Assembly: GCA_030734395.1 (NCBI GenBank)
Contig: JAUZTG010000039.1
Location: forward strand, 62,001 to 126,000
Length of the DNA stretch: 64,000 nucleotides
Reading direction: 5' to 3'
Source: Sarocladium kiliense
Taxonomy: Eukaryota; Ascomycota; Sordariomycetes; Hypocreales; Sarocladiaceae
Position numbers and translations under genes: made by a program. Every line of letters starts with the position of its first letter. Positions within the stretch are counted from its first letter, which is position 1. The notes under the pieces are model-generated. The model was not told where the DNA came from, ran no database searches, and saw nothing but the letters and a program-made list of their open reading frames with translations. Below are positions 1-11,538 of this stretch, in pieces.

Positions 1-93
1 ATGAAACGCCTGCTGACCAAATGTTTGTCTGACTTGCACCGTCCAGCGGCGACGTGTACTTCCCTCTTCGGCCTGAGCAAAGGCTCAACGGAA

Positions 94-1448
94 TTATACC
101 ACGATGTCTCCACGACTAACTCTTTCCCAAAACCTCCTGAGCCGCCATACTCTTCCAACTCCACGACTCTCTTCCATCCGCCTCATATCCTCCTCCCTCT
201 CCCTCACTTCTCCTCTCCACTTTGCACCGACCCATCTCCTCAAGGCATCTTTCGTTCTCTCCTTTTCAATAGCCTTCCTCTTCGCGACCAATGCTGGCGC
301 CACATGCACTGTAGAGAGACCAGGCACACATTCCTTGGGCAAAACCGCTCGGTCGACCAGAGCTTCGACAGAGGGACGTGCAGCTAATCGCCTTGAAAGA
401 CGAATGGATACAAGAGATCGGGCGAGTCGCCGCGAAACCACGGAGGTCCTGGTAAGAAAAATGGACCGGGCAATGAGTTCGGCCAGGGAGGGACGGGAAG
501 GAGAGGCGAGGAGAGGAGGAAGCAGAATGCGGTTTCGTTGAAGGCGATAGCGGTGAAGGAGCGGTGTCAGAGAAAGTCGACGGAGAAGGCGGTTGACCTG
601 AATTATCATATTAGACAGGACGTCGAGGCGTCAACAAAAATGACAAGTGAACGAGGTGGAGGGAGTGAGGCCGAGTTCACACAATGAAATGAAGAACTTA
701 CCCTGGAGGTAGAAAGAAGGTCATAAACGTCCAGAAAGCTGAGGATATGGAAGAGAATCTCATTGGGAAGAAGACCGAACACAGCTTGGGGGAGGCCTCC
801 TTGGTCTGCAGGGACCTGCCTCACATTGTCCTCCTCAGTTACAAAGTTAACGTCGGATGCCGAAGTGTCATTCGGTGATATCACATGGCCAGTATATGTG
901 GCCTGCCCAGCTTCTTCAATATGACCTTCTTGAATCTGAGGTGCGGAATCACAGAGCCCCATCTCAATGTCTCCTTCCGCGGATCTGGAGTGGCTGTAGG
1001 CAGGTCCATCGAGACCTAGTTCCAGTTTATGGCTGGGGGTGGCATCATCATTGTGGCCCACTGTGTCGAGGCGATGTGGCGGTAGCTGTGCTAAGCCTAC
1101 TGAAGGAGGAGTAACGCCTTGCATATGCGCAATGTGCTGGCTGTCGTGGAGACTAGCATTGTAATGCATTGGGGCACCGAAGATAGACGAGGCTGGGGCC
1201 AGCTCTGGGTCGTAGGAGCCGCCGTACCTTGGCGGCAGCGACGGATTCTGAAGTGTGTGGAGTATAGGAGGATCTCTTAAGAGCGAGCCCCAACCGGTGA
1301 ATAGCGCTTGAGCTGGCAGACAGTGGATATTGAATGGGTTGCTGCCTTGTCCCGAACGCCGCTCGCGCGTTGTTGTGTAAGCCGAGTACACACCCCAGCG
1401 GAACTGATACTTGTGATGACGGCCTGTGGTCTGCAAAGAGCGATCCAC
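94..1448 (-). CDS. F-box protein with two RPEL-like motifs
   Basis: Two exons are read on the minus strand, 1448-702 and 597-94, joined across a 104-bp intron with donor GTAAGT and acceptor TTCAG. The intron is in phase 0, and splicing gives about 416 residues. An F-box sits across the junction at about residues 226-265, beginning LPNEILFHIL. The downstream exon is rich in Arg and Leu and holds two RPEL-like motifs, RPSLAEL near residue 284 and RPSVEAL near 323, followed by a charged helical tail. F-box proteins are substrate receptors of SCF ubiquitin ligases, and RPEL motifs in animals bind G-actin, so the actin link here is inference. The first 220 residues are low in recognisable content and the true start may be an internal Met. 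The gene ends 93 bp from the left edge of the window. Confidence 0.75.
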
Positions 1449-4400
1449 TCATGCGTAGTTGAGGGTACTGTGAGACATCAAAACAAGAGCTTGAGGCTTT
1501 AGGCTGAGAGGTCGGTCAGGGGCACGCGCGGATAGGTCGCGATATGCGGCCGAGTGGTGATGACGCAAATAGATGCTAGGTCACAGGATACGAGAAGATT
1601 GAAGCCGCGAGTCCCGCGCTTGATGAGGTGGAAAAAGCAAAAGAAGGGCAGACTAGGGATGAGTACACGGTATTACACAGACTTTGAATGGCATGAATGG
1701 CTGCTGGAGGATGTTGGAGATGCTTCAGGATGATGCGGACGTCGTTGGTGTTCACTAAGGTACCTGGGCCAGCCTGATGACTACACGGGGGGAGAGGGAA
1801 GGGGGGGGGGGGGGGGGGACCCGCGTACACCGTGCGTCATGACACTGTGATCGCTCGACAGCCCCCCCACAGCCAAGTGAGCGGGGTGCTGCAAGCACTG
1901 TCACAGCGGGGCTGAGGCATGTTTCAGCAACCCCTCTCCACAAGCCTGTGGACATACTTGCACTGTGCCGATCACGCAGCGGTTCACGTGCCTGTTCCCG
2001 AGCCTCCCATGCCTGGAACACGGGATTCGCCCTTACTTAGAAGCCGAAATGAAATGCGATGCAGAAGCGGGTAAGCCGTGGTGACCAGTCTAGCCTACGA
2101 ACTGACATCAAGTGGTGCCTTGGTCGATCAGCGTCTAGTCCCTGTCGTAGGTACTCAAATGTCCCGGGACCATCATCAGCCACCTACCGGAAGCTAAAGC
2201 ATCGCGTGGACACAATGAGAAGTTGGCTTGTTTTAGCCAATGTTGCGTGGCAAATTCACAAGGAGCTTCTACGAGAACCAGTATGGCCTCAATGCTTCAG
2301 TGCTGGCGTGTCATTGGCCCTATTCCTCTCCAACATGTTGGCCTGTGTCAACGCAATTCATCGTTCTCATGCCAATTCCGCAAGACTGTTGGGGCATGGC
2401 TACAAAGTTCGTCTCATCGAGCATTTATCAATGCTGTGATCAGGTACGTGGGTCGGCTTTATTACTACTTCCGCGTGTAACCCTGGGGATCAGCAAGAGC
2501 ATCGAAGTCTTGGAAAACTTCGTAAAGAAGCCCTTGTGACACTGGAACAGCTACTGACAGAGAAGAGAGATTGCGGCCCAAGAGGAGAGAAGCTAAAGGA
2601 AGTGTAGCACAAGAGACTCTGCCGTGCTCGTCCGGAAGGGCTTACCCTCGTACCCGATAACACAGCGGTGCAGAACCATTGGCTTCAGACGTTTGTAGGA
2701 CAGCACCACCCAAACCCTGGAGGAGCTCCTCTGTTCGAGCCGCGGAAATCCTTCTCATCTCAGATATACGATTTGTTAGGCTCATATCCTTGTGACGTGT
2801 TCGGATCCCCGCCTCAATGACCTGTGCCAGTTCATGCGGCGCATGCAGGAGGCGGCTTTCCGGCCAACTCATGCGACCACTCCTTGGCTCATCACAGATA
2901 AAACTGGCCCCAGATGCAGTGGTCACACATACAGAGAGGACTCTGTGCGCGCGCTCACGCGATCGTAGCCAAAAAGTGACCATATGGGCCCGCGCGGTCA
3001 ACCTCTTGCAAGCCTTTCGAACCACCGCAGTCCCGTTGGGCGCTGGCTTGAAAAGACGATTCACCTGAAGAACCCCCACGCAAGAGCTGCATCGGACTCA
3101 GAAGGCATCATGAGTTCACGCAGCAATTGGCAATACTCTAAAGCCTAGTCCACAAGCAATCCTCAACCAGTTCAATTGTGTTCACGGAGCCCTGTCCAGC
3201 GTTTGCCTGAGCGTGCTGCCGTCATCGCCATATTGGCCTCAGGGTGCTTTGGAACGGCCTCGTGCAGTCTGAGTCTCCCTTTTGACCAGGTCTGGAGCCT
3301 CGCACAGGTGTACATTCGTGTAGACGACGACCCAAAGAATCCGCTGAGTGGCAGAGCATCCGCATAGACCCGTAGTAAGATCTATAAGACGATTGCGGGA
3401 CTGACTCTGCTCCAGACGACGCTAATAAATCCGACTTGAGTCCATGCCACGTTGTAGATAAACGGTGCTGATAATTGGGCACCAACGCACCGGTTTGGGC
3501 AATGCAGATGATGAAGGTACGCACTGATGCACCCCAGCAAGCAACCCATATGGCTGCGACTCGGCCAGGCTCCCCACAACGGATGCACGATGCACTGCAG
3601 GGTGCGTTTGCCTGTGCGTTGTTGGCTTACCCCTGCCACTCACCGAACATCCTTATGGCTCAGAATAGCCCGGACTTCTCTTCCGAATGCAGTCCACTTC
3701 GTCCATAACACCTCGGTGATATATGGGTCATGGTTTGTAGAAACCTGTCCGTAGTGCCGTCGTCCAGTCGGGCAGACTTGCTTGAAAGTCCCGGGCAGAC
3801 TTGCAGGAGCTTTTGGGCAGCACGTACTGTCAATCCTTGACCCCTGGCACACTTCCGGCCGGACCCTGACCCCTGTTCCTAGAGCGAGTCAGACACGAAC
3901 GAATCACGGCCCTGAACACACCTGACCTGTGCATGGCATTGGCTGCAGCTCGCGAACGCTTTTCGATTCATCTGAGCCTCCCGATCGGATGAATCCGAGC
4001 ATCATTGGCCACATGGTGTGTGGCTCCCTGACCAGTCCTGTGGCCAAGGCGCTTTCTTCAGGAACCTATTCGTGTCTCGCATGAACCAAAGTTCCCTACT
4101 TTTTGACCAATCATTTTGGACGAAACTGCTCTGGGACGCTACAAGGGATGCCGAGTGTTCATTTCCTTGGTTCATAAGAGGTATTGCTGGGGAAGGCTCT
4201 TTAAGCCTGACTCATGGGCCATAGCGTCTGTGTATGACAGAGGCTATTGCCAAAGCAAATCTCGTACATGGAGGAATTCGAGGCAATCCGAGATCTATTT
4301 GCACCTTCATTGGTGTTGTAAACATTAGAGTAGATTGTTGGTGAGCGAGTTGTCGAAAGGGCCGTAGCACTGGGTTGTTGTCAATCCACTTCCATTTGCC

Positions 4401-7400
4401 TGATTCCCTTGAACGGCCCGGCCCGGTGACTTTCGCGGCCCGTAGCGGAGACACCGGCGCAACCTTGCCCAGCGGATCTAGAATTGATCAACACGACGCC
4501 TTAGGTGAGCTGTTGACGTGAGCGCTCAGCAAGGCCAGGCTGTAAGATGATGACGACAAGTTGTATAGTCTAATGACGATATGGCTCAAAGATGCTAGCC
4601 CTTGGGGTAGTGTCCATTGCCACGATATCTTGCGTTAGGCGATCCACACAGCCCGTTGGGCACATCGACAGGTCTTGTGTTTTTCTCTGGCGCGAAGTAA
4701 CGCGGGCAGCCGGATCCTGGTTTCGCCGTCGCACTTCCACGGCCGCAACATCTCACACTAGATGCCGATTTCGTGCAACAACGCTGCTCGCACGCGCCCT
4801 TCAGTGCCTAATCCAGATATATGCGGGCCGGCACTTTGAATCCGACGCTCATGGGTTCAGCTGTGACTTCAACGGGAAACAGACGAGACAGTTGCTTCTG
4901 GCAGCGGGAACAACATGTAGCCAGATGACACGCTGTCTCGCGTGCTCGCTTGGGCCAACATCTGTGCCCACTGCAATCCCGGTCACTCTGTATTTCCATA
5001 TCTGACTCCAATGTGCGCTGTGTCGCTCGTTGCTGTCGGACTATGATGGCGGCCATATTGGGCGGCCAGCGTCGCCACGCTCCCTCCGTCCGACTTCGTT
5101 ACCCCATCTGACGTATCGCAAGGATCATCCTGTGACGCCCAACCTTGTGGGTGTGCGCGCAACAAGAACGATGCTTGTTTCGTCAATGCCGATTTTGATG
5201 CAGAGCCTGAGCCAGTGGGCATGCGAAGGCTGAGTAGCCTTGGGTTGTGACTTGGCCAGAGATACGAACTCATCATTCCATTGTCAGGGACCAGGGGAGG
5301 TCGGCTGCCATGTGCCCTGTTAGGCTCAATGTTCGGTGACACAGCATGATCGCAATTCTGTCTGTACTTGAGGAACCCAGACTCTAGGCTCTCCGAGAGC
5401 GGTATCCGTTGCGGCGGACCAGAGTGTTGTGAGACGGTCGTTTAGCGTTGTTGACAAGTTGAGAATACAGAGAGATCCTCGAATTTCTCAGAGTGCGCTA
5501 GGCGACAGTCATATAAGTCATCCATCCTCGAGAACGGACGAGAGCAGTGTATGTCGTGCCCAGTCACAAGTGAGAAGTGACAAACGACACGGCACAGAGC
5601 TGAATCAGGACCACAATCGGAGGTAGACGGGGGATTGGAAGCCGCGAACGAAAGAACGTCGGGCCGCCCCGCGTCTCCTTAGAACCCATCTTTCGGCACA
5701 TTGGAGCCACACAATCTATGCCACGTCGTGCCGCTGCTGGGCAGAGTGCTATTCCCTCTTACAGGTTCCCATGCCGCCCGTGCCAACCATTTGACATGAA
5801 GCCCTTGAACTCAACCCGGTGAGTCTGCAGAGATCGCAGCCATGGCCAGGTTGCATTGATGTAATGAAGTACATCTCAGAGCCTCCCGACAAAAGTCCAG
5901 AACGAATAGCTTATCCGCAGATGGTGGGCTTCTGCCTGGATGCACCTGCTATGTGGCCGGGACTTGGTCAACGCCCGTAAGCCCCTTGCCACTGCATGTA
6001 GGCGTAGGCTGAGAAGCCTCTCCCATCCAATGGTGACACGCGGGGACAGCGGATGATGTGGCTCATGCGTTTCTCGTTGGGCACCAGCGGATGAGGTCCC
6101 CGGAAGATGTCCCTCGATCCCCAGGCCTTAGGGACACGACATCGCGCACCAGAGAAGGCCTTTGTATAAAGATTACCTGAAGAGTTTCGAACAGTGGGCC
6201 TCATTTCTTGACTTGAGTGCTTATCTCGAGGACTCATGGAGAAGCATTGTTCGGATGACCTCAGCCGCAAGCCGTCCGGAAGGGAACCGGATGACAACTG
6301 TGAAGGGGCCGGCTGGGGAATGACTTCATGACATGGTGCTTTCATGAGATCTCCCAGTTGAAACAGGAATGTGTCAGCCCTCCGAACGTTTGACGTATAG
6401 AGGTTGGGCTCCGCCTCCAGCCCTTGCCGTTCAGGAATTAGCCATCCGTCTCGGCAGAGCCCCATAGCGCGGCATGTGCGAAGGCGAACCACAGGCCCTG
6501 GTCACACCGAGAATGACAAGCGTCGACTGTCACCTCGACGGGTTGGAAGTGCTTTGTTGTTGCAAGTCGGATGTGTTGTTGTCGGTTCGAACCATGGCGC
6601 CCCACCGTGGCCGCAGTCAAGGGGACCGTCCACCTGCGTTGAGGTCGGTATAGTCCAGACCTGCAGCGGGAGGAAGACGGGTACAGACCTACCTGGTCAT
6701 GTTATGGATGATCTGTGTACGATCTCGCGCACGCGTAGTCCCGAATCATGTTTCGCTGCGCTGTTCAAGTCTGGAAGTTAAGACCAACGATCCCTCATCC
6801 GGGGGGGCGAAGGGGCGTGCCGCTCCCACGCCCATGGCTCGTTCATGTTGTTGTTCAATAAAACATCAAGAAGATGAGCCAAATGACATATAAAGGGCCC
6901 GTGTCGCACTGATAGCCGTGAGCCTTGTTGTGGGAGGCCCAGTCTGCGCAACGTCGTCATTTCCAACCTCGAGAGCAGGAGGTCAAACGCAATTGCGCCG
7001 TCCGCTTCGACCTTGTTGCAGACGCCAGAAGGTGATAAGAGATGTAGGATGAAAGTTTGTATCAATCTCCCGCTAAGAATTGAGGCTCAGGCGGACTGTT
7101 GTTCCTTGCAACGGCGGTGACGGCGACCAGGGGGGCGGCTGGGGCCGCGTTGAGGGCCACATACGGGGCGTGATTCTGATGAGGAGGGGCGTGTAGACAA
7201 CAGGCATACATGAAGGGGCAAGGCCCGATGTAAGGATACCCAATCCAGGCACTCGAGGTTCCCTTTCATCTGCAGGAATCACCACCACTTGAGTTCCTGT
7301 TGGCCTGTCTCGACACAGGGCGTGTTGGCTACCCAGGTCCCACCATCAATTGGGATGTCTACAGTCGCATAGAGCGAGCCCAGTCGGTGATCGAAACAAC

Positions 7401-7752
7401 CTCCTACGGGTTGGGCAGGTATAAGTTACCTTCCGCATCCCCAAAGCCTGGACCGAATGTCCCGATGCTTCAGGAGAACACCACAACGCACCTGGATACC
7501 TTACATCCTCGTTTACTCCGTTGAAGGTTGACTCAATAACTCGAAGAAAGCAGAGGTCGTGCTGTTGACCAACACCCGGGAAGGGCATCGAGAAATTTGC
7601 CTTCTACGCCGCTGAGAGTAAGTGCGAGAGCATGCCGCGGATTGTGGCTGAAGTGTATGACATTGCAGGATACAGACACTAACCGCCGTTGAAGGAAGAA
7701 AACCCAAACAACTCGAGAGTACAGTGTCCAAATCGACGCACTGAGGACCAAC
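1449..7752. other. Gene-poor stretch
   Basis: About 6.3 kb with only short, overlapping open frames on both strands. None shows a recognisable domain, and no pair joins through good splice sites into one. It holds a run of 18 G at 1801-1818. No intact transposon frame, terminal repeat or tRNA was seen. It may be a long regulatory or decayed region. Confidence 0.5.
1801..1818 (+). repeat. Poly-G tract of 18 bases
   Basis: An uninterrupted run of 18 G, preceded by a G-rich run with a few A. On the minus strand it gives a proline-rich frame that is an artefact of the homopolymer. Its length may be uncertain in the assembly. Confidence 0.9.
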
Positions 7753-8165
7753 ATGTGCTATTTCGACCAGACTCTGTGGTCGTGTGGGTACTGGCGATGG
7801 GGCCACTTCCGTCAGCAATGCAACAAGGAATACAGAATGGGCGAGACCTGTGGTCTCAAGCTCGTCTACGAGACAAGATACGAGTCGGAAATGTGTCGTC
7901 TATGCCACGACATCGAAAAGAAAGTTCGACGGTACGAGAAGATGCAGCGGGATATCCACCGATGGCAACGAGAGGGGAACAGGAGCGCTACCATCGAACG
8001 AACGACCTCCGAGATGGAAGAAGTGGGCGGCCAAATTGGACGCATGCGGGCCGAGCACTCAAACAGGGAGAATAGCACCCAGGTAAGCATGTCGAGCGGA
8101 GCAGTCGAAAGCGAGATGAGCTGGCTGACCCAGAGGGCTATGTGATGCTGACCACTCAGTCATAG
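7753..8165 (+). CDS. Small conserved fungal Cys-rich protein
   Basis: A frame beginning MCYFDQTLWSCGYWRWGHF, which I recall as a small protein conserved across Pezizomycotina, with no known function. Cysteines lie at 2, 11, 23, 33, 48 and 51, followed by His52, which suggests metal binding (inference). Residues 53-105 are highly charged and probably a coiled coil. The frame could run unspliced to 8145. More likely the coding part stops at a donor GTAAGC after 8082, with a branch-like GCTGACC and acceptor at 8159, leaving a last exon of only TCA TAG (8160-8165) and a 111-residue protein. It is the only convincing gene in the first 10 kb apart from the F-box gene. Confidence 0.75.
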
Positions 8166-10014
8166 TAATGTCCGCCGAGGACGCAAAGCTCGGGCGACAA
8201 TTTGTGAAGAATAAAAGAGAGCTCATCGGAGGCTCTTGACTGAAGGCAACTTTCGAATAGCACAGGGGCGGAGCCTGTGAGCAGTGGAAGGATTGTTGAC
8301 CCTAGGGTCCGCAGAGGCCTCTGTTTGGGATGGGCCGGCATTGGCCGGCTTTCCGTTGTAAAATTTCGTCAGTATTACTCTGGGTATCAGGGAACAGGGC
8401 TTCGGCGAGGGCTCTGCCATAAACGGCCTCGGCCATTGGCCAGTCGAGTTGTGGAAAGTGCTGGCTGGACTTGGCCGCAGGAATCGGGACACAGTCAGTC
8501 ATTTTGAAAGGGCATCTTGCCATGTCATCTAGTCTGTAAGCATCATGAGAATCAAAATGATTCGCGCTTGGCCACGACTGCCGCCGCTACTGATGGTAAC
8601 GAGGTGTTTGAAGCGGGGGTCAATCTTTACGCACAGCCTGTTGCTGCAACGTCCGCGAGGCATGATGACGATGAACCCCACGGTGTGGGGAGGGTAGCCA
8701 TTGGAGCACCCTCCTTGATTTGATCGGTTTCCAAACACCATGTGACCGTAAGCTTTCCGTGTATTCAAACGCGGTAGCTGTCCACGTAGCCGGTGTCGGA
8801 GACTACCATGGGCTGCGGTCTTGCATCGAGTGCCTTCGGCGAAGAAGGATGACGGCCTAGAGGAGTTCATGTGGGTGAGACGTCGCCCAGTCGTTACCAT
8901 CGTATCCAGTCAGCAAGGAGGGGTCTCAATGAAGGCTCCTGGAAGCTCAGCGTAAGTATTCTAGTTGCCTGGACACAATACCTGACCCTCAGTACCTTGC
9001 TGGGGATGAGACAATAGGCTTATCAATCTGGATGCCACCACACATCGTGGCAATTTTCAATGAACAACTCAGGGACACGAGTCAAACAGCGGTTCGACTG
9101 ACGGCCGTACAATGTGTGGAGACGGACGCGTCTGAGGGACATGTTGGGATCTCCTCGACCGTGCCAGCCATTCTGACCTGTCACAACCACATGTTCAGGG
9201 GTCGCCTCCACTCATGCAAAGTTATATGCTGGTGGCCACACGATCTACCTCTAAAAGCAAATAAAGAGGGTGTGCCGTGCATCATCTTACTGCTGCTGGC
9301 ATTGGAGAGCAAGACGACGCTGATGAGTCGCTGAACCCGATAATTTGGTAAAAAGGAGCGGGAAGCCCCCATCATCCTTGTCAATCCACCCCTCCCCTCT
9401 TGAGCTATGCAGCCATGAAGACGGTGCGAGCCGTGGCCGGGGGCCCGCCAGCTAAAATGGAGACCAGCGTCATGCTAGAGAGTCGAAATGGGTGCTAATG
9501 CTCTCCACTGGTGACCATGCGCACGTGTCTAGTGCTCAATGGGCGCATTCAGACCGTCATCCCAGCGCTTTTTGTGCGATCTTCTGGGGCTGTGCTCAAG
9601 TCTAGCTGTACGTGTCGCGAGATTGATATGTGGGAGGGGTTGGGCAGGCTGGTGTACCTGGAGCGAGTGGTGTGGAAGCCGAGGGTGAAATGACGGTGAG
9701 GACATTGACAGACAGCGAGCCAGCGGGGTCGCCAATCAAGCTGCAGAGAGAAATATTCATTTTGGTTTGCCAGTTTTGTACAAGTGCCCCCACTGTTCCA
9801 TGCTCAAATTCAATGAAGCCGGAATCAGCAAGTGTTCAGAACGTCCGTTGAGCATCGAAGCCGGCCGAATGAGATCGTTACTATGTCCCAGCCATGACAT
9901 AGGAGAAAGGGCTGCGAAGTATTGACATGAAGCAATATCTGGAACAAAAGAGAGAGGCGTCGAACAGAATCTTGACATCATCCTCGTTGCTTTCCGGCAA
10001 TATTGGCGTTGCCG
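8166..10014. other. Intergenic stretch, no gene seen
   Basis: About 1.8 kb between the small Cys-rich gene and the 3' end of the Meh1-like gene. Only short unrecognised frames are present. Confidence 0.5.
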
Positions 10015-10618
10015 CTACCGCATCGCAGCGGCGGCATCTGCAAATGTCCCAACCAGAGGACCTTCATCGGCAGGCGGGGCTCGAAGTGTTGTCGAAGGGC
10101 TATCGGCTGATGCCTCTGCAGTATCTTCCTCTCCCATCCAGTCAACCTTCACCCCAGCTGTAGACTGGTCATTATCTTGTGACTCCAATTTCGATATCAG
10201 ATGTTGATATCTCGCGACTCGAGCACCTTGGCCGGCGTATGCAAACGCATTCGTGTTCGTGCGAGTGGACGTTTCGCCTGGTGTGATTTCGAAGATGTCC
10301 ACCATGTTGCTAAGTCGGTTAGCATGCGCGCACTGTACAGCTATAGACACAGAAGGAACACCGACTTAGATGTTTTAGCTACAACACGCTGCAGAGCCTC
10401 GCTTTCACGTTGTGCCTCAACGGTATCATCGCCGCTCATGGCCGGCTCGCCAAAGCTGCCGTATTGAACACCGTTCGCATCGTCATAAAGAAGGCGGTTC
10501 TCCTCGTCCTGCAGTGTCGACTTGTCAGCGCTGCGGTGGGAAATAGAGAAAAAGTCGCACGTACCTCGTCGTATGCATCTTTGTCGCGCTGACCAAGGCA
10601 AGATGAGCATGCACCCAT
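10015..10618 (-). CDS. EGO-complex adaptor, Meh1/LAMTOR1-like
   Basis: Three exons on the minus strand: 10618-10565, 10508-10366 and 10309-10015, giving 163 residues. The product begins MGACSSCLG, a classic N-myristoylation plus palmitoylation signal. It continues with the SRLLYDD/YGSFG-like stretch and an EALQRVVAKTSNNMVDIFEI-like core that I associate with the LAMTOR1/Meh1 family (PF15454). This lipid-anchored protein tethers the EGO (Ragulator) complex, with its Rag GTPases, to the vacuole for TORC1 amino-acid signalling. The second intron has the weak donor GTCGGT, but it is the only one that keeps phase and rebuilds the conserved TSNN-MVDIF junction. The start was chosen at MGAC, not at an in-frame Met nine codons upstream, because the myristoyl Gly must be residue 2. 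Confidence 0.85.
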
Positions 10619-11538
10619 ATTCGCGAACAGGTCCCAAAGTCCCATTACTCTTGGAGAGGCGTTTGCATCTGGGGCTGGTCGGAGGATCTATGACCTCTAC
10701 TTCATATCAAGGGCCTTGAAAGTGCGAGACAACTGAAATGCGCAACGGCGTCCGTGTATACACGCACAACCACAATAGCTGGATAGATGTTGATACTGAA
10801 GCTCGCGAGATTACGACCAGTTACAGAAGCGGCGGGTGGGTCCCATCCACCACCAGCCAAAGATCGTCCGGGTCGGAAAAACTGGGGACCCGATATGCTG
10901 ACTCATCTCATTTCGGTTGACTGTGAGACTCCATGCTGCATGACACAACAATGCCCTGCAAGTCGTCGGTCTTAGTCTCCCTGGGCTGCGTCTTCATATA
11001 TGTCTACCCTTCCATCATCCCTCGTCGACAAGGAGATTCTTCATCGGAACTATTCGTGTAGTCGAAGACATCCGTGATTCTCTCTTCGTCCCAGCAGCCG
11101 ATGCCTCCCTTCAAATCACGGCTATCCATCCCTAGGTTCCCCTTTTTCCCTTGCCTGACTTGCAGCACAGTTCTAGCCATTACGAATATTTAGACTTTCC
11201 TTGAGGCCCTTGGTAACTCTTTCCCGGTTCGAAAGGTCCGTGAAGGGTCTCCGTCAGGGCACGAGATGGCTTACGACATTGCAAGCTCATTCTCTTGGCC
11301 TGCCCTGGGCTGGACCCCTTCACAACAGCCCTTCAGTGTGCCTTTCAAGTGAAAAGCAAAGCAAGCCAAAGAATCACAGGAAGTCTATAAAATCTGATTG
11401 CCTGGCCACTTCGAACAAACTAATCACTTCTCTCGACGAACTCAAACAACAGCCCTCTTATTACCTTCTAGACTCGCACTTCCATTTATTTCCTAGATTC
11501 TTCATCTCGTTCCCTACTGGCTTATCAGCACCTCCGAG
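10619..11538. other. Divergent promoter region
   Basis: About 0.9 kb shared by the Meh1-like gene on the left and the secreted repeat protein on the right. It contains pyrimidine-rich stretches and a TATA box near the right end. No coding sequence is supported here. Confidence 0.5.
11386..11391 (+). promoter_or_regulatory. TATA box of the secreted repeat protein gene
   Basis: TATAAAA lies about 150 bp before the ATG at 11539, followed by a CT-rich leader typical of highly expressed fungal genes. Confidence 0.5.

Noticed and set aside
1576..1830. Proline-rich minus-strand frame
   Set aside because: Its proline run is only the translation of the 18-base G tract.
6575..6600. GGTTCGAACC, resembling a tRNA T-arm
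   Set aside because: No acceptor stem, D-arm or anticodon arm can be placed around it; similar hits near 59380 and 60930 fail in the same way.
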